From Geothrix fuzhouensis (GTDB taxonomy: Bacteria > Acidobacteriota > Holophagae > Holophagales > Holophagaceae): a stretch of DNA of 64,000 bases. A model generated the notes under the pieces. The model was not told the origin of the DNA, did not search any database, and saw nothing but the letters and a program-made list of their open reading frames with translations. The position numbers were made by a program, and so were the translations under genes. How positions within the stretch are numbered: the first letter of the stretch is position 1; every line of letters starts with the position of its first letter. The stretch covers positions 206,928 through 270,927 of the forward strand of contig NZ_JANHMQ010000003.1 in assembly GCF_024609325.1 (NCBI RefSeq), written 5' to 3'. Positions 32,460-39,712 of the stretch are shown here, piece after piece.

Positions 32460-35372
32460 ATGCGATCTGCCTGCCTGGCCCTGCTCCCCCTCCTGCTCGT
32501 GGCAGGCGAAGCCCCCCTCACCAAGCTCCAGGAGGCCGCGGCCTTCCATCCCAAGGTGGCGACGCCCGGCCCTGCCGCCCGCCGGCAGGCCTTCGACCAG
32601 CGGCTCGTGATGGAGGCCGCCACGCCTTTCGCCTCGGTTCCCCTCCGCAATGTCGGCCCCATGGGCCAGGGGGGCCGCGTGGTGGCCCTGGCGGTGGACG
32701 ACCGGGCGCCCCAGCACTGGCTGGCCGCCTTCGCCACCGGGGGCCTGTGGTGGACCGACACCGAGGGCGCCACCTGGACACCTCTCTTCGACCGGGGCCC
32801 CGCCATCGCCCTGGGCGATGTGGCCGTGGTGTGGGGCGCGCCGGGCGTGCCCAAGGTGATCTGGCTGGGTACCGGCGAGGCCAATGCCAGCCGCAGCTCG
32901 TACGCCGGGGCCGGCGTTTTCCGCTCATTGGATGGGGGCAAGACTTGGCAGGCTGCCGGCCTTGGGGACAGCCACCGCATCGCGCGGATCGTGCCCCATC
33001 CGACGAACCCGGAGGTGGCCTACGTTGCGGCTCAGGGCCCGCTCTACACCGAGGGTGGCGAACGAGGCATCTTCAAGACCACCGATGGCGGGAAGACCTG
33101 GACCCAGGTGCTGAAGGCGCCGGCCCGCACCGGGGCCACGGATCTGCTCATGGATGTCGCGGATCCCGACACGCTGTACGCCACGCTCTGGGAGAAGGAC
33201 CGCAAGCCCTGGGACTTCCTGGAGAGCGGCCCGGGGTCGGGCCTCTTCAAGACGACGGACGGCGGGAAGACCTGGACACGCCTGGAGGGCGGACTGCCCA
33301 AGGGCGAGGGCCTGGGCCGCATGGGGCTGGCGCAAAGCCGCCAGGATCCCAAGAAGCTCTATGCCTTCCTGGACAACCAGACCCCGCGGCCCGAGGACGA
33401 GAAGGATCCCTTCGAGGATCCGGACAAGGTCACGGCCAAACGCCTCCGGACCATGGACGAGGCTGCCCTGGCCAAGGTGGAGCCCAAGCACCTGAAGGAC
33501 TTCCTCAAGGAGAACGGCTATCCCAAGACCCTCACGGCGGAGGGCCTCCTGGCGGATCTGAAGGCCGGCAAGGTCAAGGTGAAGGACCTGCTGGACTGGT
33601 TGGGCGACGCGGACCAGGCCCTGTTCGATACGACCATCATCGGCCCGGAACTCTACGCCACGGAAGATGGCGGAGCCACCTGGAAGCGGACCCATGAGGG
33701 CCGCCTGGACCAGTTCACCTACACCTACGGCTACTACTTCGGCCAGGTGCGGGTGGACCCCACCAACGACCGCAAGGTCTACCTGCTGGGCATGCCCGCC
33801 ATCCAGAGCGAGGACGGGGGCCGCACCTTCAAGGGCATCAACGGGGACGACTGGAAGGTCATGCATCCCGACCACCATGCCCTGTGGATCGATCCGAGGG
33901 ACGGCCGTCGCCTGGTGCTGGGCAACGACGGCGGGCTGAACGTCTCCACGGACGGCGGTGGCACCTGGCGCAACGTGAAGAACCTGCCCGTGGGCCAGTT
34001 CTACGCCATCACCACCGATCGCGCCGAGCCCTACAAGATCTATGGCGGCCTCCAGGACAACGGCGTGATGGCGGGTCCCGCCACCCCCCTGAAGCCGAAT
34101 CAGCAGACGGATGCCTGGCATGCCATCTACGGGGGCGACGGCGGTTTCGTGCAGGTGAGCCCTCGGGGCAACACCACGATCTACACCGAAAGCCAGTTCG
34201 GCCACATGAGCCGCCTGGAGAAGGCGGGCCGCACGGCCATCCGGCCCATCCACAAGCTGAAGGAGACGCCCCATCGGTTCAACTGGATGACGCCCCTGCT
34301 GATGTCACCCCACAGCCCCGACATCCTCTACACGGGCAGCCAGGAAGTGCTGCGCAGCCTGGATCGGGGCGCCACCTGGACGGCCGTCAGCGGCGACCTC
34401 ACCACCCATCCCAAGGTCGGGAACGTGCCTTTCGGCACCCTCACCACCCTGGCGGAAAGCCCCAAGCGCTTCGGCCTGCTCTACGCGGGCACGGACGACG
34501 GCCGGGTGCACGTGAGCCGTGATGGCGGGTTCACCTGGAAGCACGCCGAGAAGGGGTTGCCCAAGGATCGCTGGGTGACGCGGGTGGAGGCCAGTGCCCA
34601 CGACGAGGGCACGGCCTACGCCACGTTCAGCGCCTACCGCAACGATGCCAACGAGGCGCTCATCTTCCGGACCACGGATTACGGAGCCACCTGGGTGTCC
34701 CTCAAAGGCAACCTGCCGGCGGAAAACCTCAACGTGATCCGCGAGGACCCGGCGAACCCGAAGCTCCTCTTCGTGGGCTCGGACTTCGGCGTGTTCGTCT
34801 CGCTGGATGGCGGCCAGCGCTGGGACGTGCTGGGGCGGGACCTGCCCCATGTGCCCGTGCATGACCTGGCCATCCAGCCCAAGGCGAAGGATCTGGTGGT
34901 GGGCACCCACGGCCGCAGCGCCTTCGTGGCACCCATCGGGGCCCTGGAGCTGCTCACGCCAGAGGTTCGAACCCAGGCCGCCCACCTCTTCGAGCCCGCC
35001 AAGGTGAAGGCCCAGGCCTGGTGGAAGCAGGATCGCCCCGGCTGGTTCGCCACCCGTGAGCCCGAGCGCTACAGCTTCTGGTTCCACCGCGCCCAGGCCA
35101 GCGCGGCCACCCTCACCCTGCGGGACAGCAAAGACACCGTGCTGCGCGTCTGGACGCTGAAGCCCGAGGCGGGGCTGGGCCGCGTGGACTGGGACCTGCA
35201 GGTGGATCCGGCCACCCGGGCAGGCCTGCCGGCTGGTCGGCGCCCCTTCGTGCTCCCCGGGGACTACACCCTGACCCTGGAGGCCGCCGGGCAGCAGCTC
35301 AAGGCCAAGGTGGTGGTGGAGGCGCCCAAGGAGCCAAAGGACCCGAAAGAAGAAGAAGAAGAAGAGGAGTAG
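32460..35372 (+). CDS. Secreted VPS10/sortilin-type Asp-box repeat protein
   Basis: The 970-aa protein has a signal peptide (MRSACLALLPLLLVAGE) and about ten Asp-box motifs of S/T-x-D-G-G-x-T-W type, for example FRSLDGGKTW, two copies of FKTTDGGKTW, VSTDGGGTW, VSRDGGFTW and RTTDYGATW, which form beta-propellers. A charged helical insert (about residues 300-385) interrupts them. The last ~190 residues are a separate beta domain. The C-terminus is a run of Glu from a (GAA)n stretch. It is annotated in relatives as glycosyl hydrolase, but no catalytic residues can be assigned. A TATCCT -10-like hexamer lies at 32432-32437. Confidence 0.85.
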   Translation: MRSACLALLPLLLVAGEAPLTKLQEAAAFHPKVATPGPAARRQAFDQRLVMEAATPFASVPLRNVGPMGQGGRVVALAVDDRAPQHWLAAFATGGLWWTDTEGATWTPLFDRGPAIALGDVAVVWGAPGVPKVIWLGTGEANASRSSYAGAGVFRSLDGGKTWQAAGLGDSHRIARIVPHPTNPEVAYVAAQGPLYTEGGERGIFKTTDGGKTWTQVLKAPARTGATDLLMDVADPDTLYATLWEKDRKPWDFLESGPGSGLFKTTDGGKTWTRLEGGLPKGEGLGRMGLAQSRQDPKKLYAFLDNQTPRPEDEKDPFEDPDKVTAKRLRTMDEAALAKVEPKHLKDFLKENGYPKTLTAEGLLADLKAGKVKVKDLLDWLGDADQALFDTTIIGPELYATEDGGATWKRTHEGRLDQFTYTYGYYFGQVRVDPTNDRKVYLLGMPAIQSEDGGRTFKGINGDDWKVMHPDHHALWIDPRDGRRLVLGNDGGLNVSTDGGGTWRNVKNLPVGQFYAITTDRAEPYKIYGGLQDNGVMAGPATPLKPNQQTDAWHAIYGGDGGFVQVSPRGNTTIYTESQFGHMSRLEKAGRTAIRPIHKLKETPHRFNWMTPLLMSPHSPDILYTGSQEVLRSLDRGATWTAVSGDLTTHPKVGNVPFGTLTTLAESPKRFGLLYAGTDDGRVHVSRDGGFTWKHAEKGLPKDRWVTRVEASAHDEGTAYATFSAYRNDANEALIFRTTDYGATWVSLKGNLPAENLNVIREDPANPKLLFVGSDFGVFVSLDGGQRWDVLGRDLPHVPVHDLAIQPKAKDLVVGTHGRSAFVAPIGALELLTPEVRTQAAHLFEPAKVKAQAWWKQDRPGWFATREPERYSFWFHRAQASAATLTLRDSKDTVLRVWTLKPEAGLGRVDWDLQVDPATRAGLPAGRRPFVLPGDYTLTLEAAGQQLKAKVVVEAPKEPKDPKEEEEEEE

Positions 35373-35375
35373 GCC

Positions 35376-36524
35376 CTACTTCCGCAGCTTCATCAGGTCC
35401 AGGAAGATCACCAGGGCCATGAGGGAGGCCAGCAGGAGGAAGCCGCCGGTGAGGATCTTCTCCTTCAGCTCGACGGTGAGGTCCTTGCGGCGCAGCTTCT
35501 CGAAGGCAAGCAGGGCCATGTGCCCGCCGTCCAGGGCCGGAATGGGCAGGGCGTTGAGGATGGCCAACTGGAGGCTGATGGCCGCGCACATGAAGAGGAA
35601 CTCTTGCCACCCGGACTTGGCGGCGCGGCTCCCGGCCCGGATGATCCCGATGGGCCCGGCCACCTCGGCGCTCCTGGCCTGGAAGGTGACGAGCTTCTTG
35701 AGGAAGCCGAACACCTGGCCGCTCATGTGCCAGGAGGTCTCGGCGGCGAAGCGTCCGCCCATCAGGAGGTCTCCGGGGCGGAAGGCGCGGCGCTGGAAAT
35801 CATAGGCGATGGGGCCGGCCGCGATGCCGATGCGGCCGGTGCCACCCTCGGTCGCGGGCGTGACCGAAAAGGAGAGCGCTTTGCCTTCGCGGACCACCTC
35901 GATGGGAAGGGGCTGGGCGGGATGCGCCTGGATATAGGCCACCGCATCCTCCCAGCGCTTTTCCGGTAGGGCGAACGGCCCCACGCGCCGCAGTTCATCC
36001 CCGGCCCGAAGTCCGGCCAGGTCGGCGGGTTGTCCCTTGACCACCTGATCCACCACGAGGGCAGATCCGGCGCGGGGTTCAGCCTTGATGATGCGGGCCT
36101 GGTCCGCCCCGACGTAGGTGAACAGGATCAGTGTCGTGGCCAGATTGGCCAGGATGCCGCCGCTGTAGAAGAGCATGCGCTTGGAGAAGGGCTGCTGGAG
36201 GAAACCGTAGGGGTCCTCGGCACCAGGTTCCTCGGGGTTGAAGCCAGCCAGTTTGACGTAGCCGCCCAGAGGCAAGAGGGAGAGGCGGACATCCGTCTCG
36301 CGCCACTTGAAGCCGAACAGCCGGGGGCCGAAGCCCAGGGAGAAGACCTCCACAGGCATGCCCATGCCCTTGGCGGCCAGGAAGTGGCCGCCTTCGTGCA
36401 GGAAGATAAGGCCGCCCAGCATGAGGATGGGGCCCCAGAACCCGACGCCCGGCACTTTCAGGGCGAGGACGGAGACGGCGAAGAGGGCGAAAACAGACGA
36501 CAGGGACAGGCGAAAGCGGTTCAT
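35376..36524 (-). CDS. rseP: Site-2 zinc metalloprotease RseP
   Basis: RseP cuts membrane-anchored anti-sigma factors and leftover signal peptides inside the bilayer. The 382-aa product has the zinc motif HEGGHF in GGLIFLHEGGHFLAAKGMG, the GFGPRLFGF loop, one PDZ domain (about residues 160-245; VVDQVVKGQPADLAGLRAGDEL) and the second ligand motif LNALPIPALDGGHM. It is the last gene of uppS-cdsA-dxr-rseP, and its ATG overlaps the dxr stop by four bases. Confidence 0.95.
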   Translation of the reverse strand: MNRFRLSLSSVFALFAVSVLALKVPGVGFWGPILMLGGLIFLHEGGHFLAAKGMGMPVEVFSLGFGPRLFGFKWRETDVRLSLLPLGGYVKLAGFNPEEPGAEDPYGFLQQPFSKRMLFYSGGILANLATTLILFTYVGADQARIIKAEPRAGSALVVDQVVKGQPADLAGLRAGDELRRVGPFALPEKRWEDAVAYIQAHPAQPLPIEVVREGKALSFSVTPATEGGTGRIGIAAGPIAYDFQRRAFRPGDLLMGGRFAAETSWHMSGQVFGFLKKLVTFQARSAEVAGPIGIIRAGSRAAKSGWQEFLFMCAAISLQLAILNALPIPALDGGHMALLAFEKLRRKDLTVELKEKILTGGFLLLASLMALVIFLDLMKLRK

Positions 36525-37693
36525 GGACACCCAAAAGATCGGACCCTGGTTCGGACCCATCCTTCAGCATGACGCCTTGCGGCCCGGTCTGCATCCAGCA
36601 CCTGGGGGAGGGACTCCAGAGGCTGGGCGGGAATCTGGGTCAAGGTGTCCCGGTTGCAGGCCTGGATGTCCCAGAACCCAAGCTGCCCTTGGAGGAAAGC
36701 GGCCACGGCCACCTCGTTGGCGGCATTCAGCAGGGCCGGGGCCGTGCCCCCCTCCCGCAGGGCCTCGAAGGCCAGGCCCAGGCAGGGAAAGCGGGTCAGG
36801 TCCGGGGCCTCGAAGGTCCAGGCGCGGGCCTCCTCCCAGGGGTACGGCGCCACGGGGCCCGGCTGCTTGTCGGGGAAGAGCAGGCAGTACTGGATGGGCA
36901 GCTTCATGTCGTTGGCGCAGACCTGCAGCTGGTAGCTGCCGTCGTGGAAGCCCACCATGGCGTGGACCTGGCTCTGGGGATGCACCGTGACGGCCACCTG
37001 GTCGGCCGTGAGCCCGAAGAGGACCGAGGCCTCGATGACCTCCAGCCCCTTGTTCATGAGCGTGGCGCTGTCGATGGTGATCTTGGGGCCCATCTTCCAG
37101 GTGGGATGGTTGAGCGCCTCCTCGATGGTGGCGGCCTGGATGCGGGCCAGGGGCCAGTCGCGAAACGGCCCGCCGCTGGCGGTGATGCGCACCTCGCGGA
37201 TGGAGGCCGGGTCGCGCCCATCCAGCAGCTGGTGCAGGGCGGCGTGCTCGCTGTCCACGGGCAGCAGCTCGCCGCCACCGGCGCGCGCGGCCTCGTGCAT
37301 GAGGGCGCCGCCCACCACCAGGGATTCCTTGTTGGCCACGCAGACCCGGCGACCGGCGCGGAGCGCGGCCTCGGTGCTGGCCAGCCCCGCGCTGCCCACG
37401 ATGGCGGCCACCACCGTGTCGGCGTCGGGGTGCAGCGCGCAGGCGAGGAGGCCCTCGTCGCCCCAGTGCAGCTCGGGGTGATAGGAGAGGCTGGTCCGCA
37501 GCCAGGCGGCATCCGCCTGGGAGCCCACGGACACGCAGCGGGGCCGGAAGGTCTCGCATTGCGCCTTCAGCAGCTCCCGATTCCGTCCCCCCGCCAGGGC
37601 CGCCACGGACAACCGCCCGGGATGGGCCTGCACGACATCCAACGTGGAAGTGCCGATGCTCCCGGTGGAGCCGAGGAGGGCGAGGCGCCTCAC
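36521..37693 (-). CDS. dxr: 1-deoxy-D-xylulose 5-phosphate reductoisomerase
   Basis: Dxr makes methylerythritol 4-phosphate, the committed intermediate of non-mevalonate isoprenoid synthesis, which ultimately feeds undecaprenyl phosphate. The ~390-aa product has the NADPH motif LALLGSTGSIGTSTLDVV, VANKESLVVGGALM, PVDSEHAALHQLL, ITASGGPFRDWP, HPTWKMGPKITIDSATLMNKGLE and the substrate loop VHPQSQVHAMVGF. The GTG at 37693 is one base after the cdsA stop, so expression is coupled to the upstream envelope genes. Confidence 0.96.
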   Translation of the reverse strand: MRRLALLGSTGSIGTSTLDVVQAHPGRLSVAALAGGRNRELLKAQCETFRPRCVSVGSQADAAWLRTSLSYHPELHWGDEGLLACALHPDADTVVAAIVGSAGLASTEAALRAGRRVCVANKESLVVGGALMHEAARAGGGELLPVDSEHAALHQLLDGRDPASIREVRITASGGPFRDWPLARIQAATIEEALNHPTWKMGPKITIDSATLMNKGLEVIEASVLFGLTADQVAVTVHPQSQVHAMVGFHDGSYQLQVCANDMKLPIQYCLLFPDKQPGPVAPYPWEEARAWTFEAPDLTRFPCLGLAFEALREGGTAPALLNAANEVAVAAFLQGQLGFWDIQACNRDTLTQIPAQPLESLPQVLDADRAARRHAEGWVRTRVRSFGCP

Positions 37694-37694
37694 G

Positions 37695-38582
37695 TCAATT
37701 GAACCCGTGCACGAAGTGCACGTAGGCATACAGGACGGGTGCCGCGAACACCAGGCTGTCCACGCGGTCCAGCACCCCGCCATGGCCGGGGATGCTCACG
37801 CCACCCATGCAGGAGTCCTTCACGCCCGCGCTACGCTTCCAGGTGCTTTCCACCAGATCGCCCAACTGGCCCGCGATGCCCAGCAGGAGGCCCAGGGCCA
37901 CCACGTCCACCAGGGACCACTCGGGGCAGACAGTGGCGTGCATGAGCCAGGCGCCCAGGAGGTTGCCACCCAGGTTGCCAAGGGCGCCTTCCCAGCTCTT
38001 CTTGGGGCTGACGCGGCGCGCGAGCTTGTGTTTGCCGAGGTAGCTGCCCACGAAGTAGGCGGCGGTGTCGCCGAACCACGTGATGATGAAGAGCGCGAGG
38101 ATGAAGCGGCTGCCGGTTTTCGGCAGGGAACCCTGGAGCATGAACAGCTTCTGCTGGAAGCCCAGGCCGAAACCCAAGTAGAGGGCACCGAGCCAGGTGA
38201 TGGCCTGGCTGGGCAGGGCCTCTTCCAGCTTGGAGTCAAAAAACAGGGCACCGAAGTGGATGGCCAGGCCCCCCGTGGCAAAGACCAGCCAGAGGGGCAG
38301 CGGATCCTGCCCGCCCGTGGCCAGGAAGAAGTGGGCAAGGATGCCCCAGCCCACCAGGGTTCCGGTGGCCAGGGAAGGATTGAAACCCCGCACCTGGGCC
38401 ATGAGCGTCATCTCGCGCACACCCATGAGGATGGCCATGGACATGACGACCAGGTACGTCCATGGGGCCCAGGGCTGGTCGCCGAACCAGAGGAGGCTGA
38501 AGAAGAAGGCGCCGAAGACCAGGGCCGTGGTGACGCGCACGGTCATGTTCTTCGTGTCCACCTTGGGTGTGGTCCGTTCCAT
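37695..38582 (-). CDS. cdsA: Phosphatidate cytidylyltransferase
   Basis: CdsA makes CDP-diacylglycerol, the precursor of all phospholipids. The 295-aa protein has about eight membrane spans and the C-terminal signature WKRSAGVKD then PGHGGVLDRVDS. Between KDS and PGHGG there are about three more residues (CMGGVSI) than in the E. coli enzyme. Its ATG overlaps the uppS TGA by one base. It sits between uppS and dxr, the usual order. Confidence 0.94.
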   Translation of the reverse strand: MERTTPKVDTKNMTVRVTTALVFGAFFFSLLWFGDQPWAPWTYLVVMSMAILMGVREMTLMAQVRGFNPSLATGTLVGWGILAHFFLATGGQDPLPLWLVFATGGLAIHFGALFFDSKLEEALPSQAITWLGALYLGFGLGFQQKLFMLQGSLPKTGSRFILALFIITWFGDTAAYFVGSYLGKHKLARRVSPKKSWEGALGNLGGNLLGAWLMHATVCPEWSLVDVVALGLLLGIAGQLGDLVESTWKRSAGVKDSCMGGVSIPGHGGVLDRVDSLVFAAPVLYAYVHFVHGFN

Positions 38583-39268
38583 CAGATCCCCCCGAAGCGC
38601 CGTTCACGCTGGGTGTAGTCCTCGAGCGCTTCCTTCAGCTCCGCGGGGCCGAAGTCCGGCCACAGGAGATCGGTCATGTAGAGTTCAGCGTACGCCGACT
38701 GCCAAAGCAGGAAATTGGAAATCCGGTGTTCGCCGCTGGTGCGGATGAGCAGGTCCACGTCGGGCACCCCGGCGGTCCAGAGACGGGCGCCCAGCGCGGC
38801 CTCGTCCACCTGCTCGGGACGGAGGCCGTCCTCCACGCAGCGCCGGGCCGCCTGGGCCAGCTCCAACCGGGAGCCGTAGTTCACAGCCAGATGGAAAGTC
38901 ATGCCTGAGTTGGGGGCGGTGGCCGCCTCCAGTGCCCTCATGTCGGCCTGGATGCCGGCAGGCATGCCTTCCAAGGCTCCCAGGTGGTGGAACCGGATGC
39001 CTTTCCGGGACAACTGATGGACGAACATGCGGAGGTACATGCGGAGGAGAGCCATGAGGGCCCCCACCTCCAGAGCCGGGCGCTTCCAGTTCTCGGTGGA
39101 GAAGGCGTAGAGGCTCAGGTGCCGGATGCCCGCATCCGAGGCGGCCTCGAGGATGCGCTCCACCGCCTGCACCCCGGCCTTGTGCCCCTTGATGCGCGGC
39201 CACCCCCGTTGCGCCGCCCAGCGGCCGTTGCCGTCCATAATGATGGCGACATGGGTTGGCACGGTCAT
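38582..39268 (-). CDS. uppS: Undecaprenyl diphosphate synthase
   Basis: UppS condenses isopentenyl units onto farnesyl diphosphate to make the C55 carrier for peptidoglycan. The 228-aa product begins MTVPTHVAIIMDGNGRWAAQRGWPR with the catalytic Asp, followed by SLYAFSTENWKRP, LAVNYGSRLEL, LLIRTSGEHRISNFLLWQSAYAEL and the terminal RRFGG. The start at 39268 is the only one giving the normal N-terminus. The first 11 codons are repeated upstream in tandem units, and the ATG overlaps the stop of a mini-ORF. Confidence 0.97.
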   Translation of the reverse strand: MTVPTHVAIIMDGNGRWAAQRGWPRIKGHKAGVQAVERILEAASDAGIRHLSLYAFSTENWKRPALEVGALMALLRMYLRMFVHQLSRKGIRFHHLGALEGMPAGIQADMRALEAATAPNSGMTFHLAVNYGSRLELAQAARRCVEDGLRPEQVDEAALGARLWTAGVPDVDLLIRTSGEHRISNFLLWQSAYAELYMTDLLWPDFGPAELKEALEDYTQRERRFGGI

Positions 39269-39375
39269 CGCGAGCTCCCGGACGAGTGGAAGCCTGTCAC
39301 CCCCACGTGGCCGGCCTCGCATATGCCCGCAGGGCATACCGAGATAATGATGGCGACATGGGTTGGCACGGTCAT
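39265..39375 (-). CDS. Leader mini-ORF 1 (36 aa), uppS-start duplicate
   Basis: The reading MTVPTHVAIIISVCPAGICE and 16 more residues repeats the first ten residues of UppS, then diverges where UppS has MDGNG. Its TGA overlaps the uppS ATG in an ATGA, the arrangement of translationally coupled genes. Whether the peptide is made or has a role is unknown; it may simply deliver ribosomes to uppS. Confidence 0.45.
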   Translation of the reverse strand: MTVPTHVAIIISVCPAGICEAGHVGVTGFHSSGSSR

Positions 39376-39482
39376 CGTGTGCTCCCGGACGAGTGGAAGC
39401 CTGTCACCCCCACGTGACCGGCCTCGCATATGCCCGCAGGGCATACCGAGATAATGATGGCGACATGGGTCGGGATGCGCAT
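39372..39482 (-). CDS. Leader mini-ORF 2 (36 aa), uppS-start duplicate
   Basis: This frame begins MRIPTHVAIIISVCPAGICE and is almost identical to mini-ORF 1 apart from residues 2-3 and one near the end. Its TGA overlaps the ATG of mini-ORF 1 in the same ATGA manner. It comes from the third repeat unit. Confidence 0.42.
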   Translation of the reverse strand: MRIPTHVAIIISVCPAGICEAGHVGVTGFHSSGSTR

Positions 39483-39489
39483 CGCGTGC

Positions 39490-39588
39490 CTAGCGACCGG
39501 TCTGACCGGCTGGTTTCGCGTGGCCGACCTCGCGCATGCCTGGAGGGCATACCGAGAAAATGATCGCGACGTGGGTCGGGACGGTCAT
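39490..39588 (-). CDS. Leader mini-ORF 3 (32 aa), uppS-start duplicate
   Basis: The outermost frame begins MTVPTHVAIIFSVCPPGMRE and ends with TAG seven bases before the mini-ORF 2 ATG. A GAGG about ten bases upstream of its ATG is the best ribosome site in the leader. It is the most diverged copy. Confidence 0.4.
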   Translation of the reverse strand: MTVPTHVAIIFSVCPPGMREVGHAKPAGQTGR

Positions 39589-39712
39589 CCGCCGGAAACC
39601 TCGGAAAGGTGAAAAAGATCATGCTAGCACGTGGCCTGCCGTAGAGCTGGGAAGCGGCTAGTCTTCCAAAGCCCCGTGATAGGCTTGACTCCACTTTTTC
39701 CCTGGCGAACCC

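Larger units (their letters stand above)
39237..39609 (-). repeat. Tandem 107-bp repeat array derived from the uppS start region
   Basis: Units at 39237-39343, 39344-39450 and 39451-39556, plus a partial unit 39557-39609, lie head to tail. The first two are nearly identical; the third and fourth are progressively diverged. The first unit begins in the uppS coding start. Each complete unit contains an ATG with the uppS first codons, and a hairpin TATGCCC-GCA-GGGCATA (or a variant), and ends GGGCATACCGAG on the plus strand. The array fills most of the 444-bp gap before the MglA-kinase gene and must be transcribed as the uppS leader. Confidence 0.85.

Noticed and set aside
35340..35372. GAA repeat at the end of the Asp-box protein as a phase-variation tract
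   Set aside because: Triplet repeat at the extreme C-terminus cannot shift frame by unit change and would only alter the number of Glu residues.
39404..39694. 96-codon minus-strand frame through the tandem repeats
   Set aside because: It is out of frame with uppS and the duplicated start codons; composition is Arg/Ser-rich shadow.
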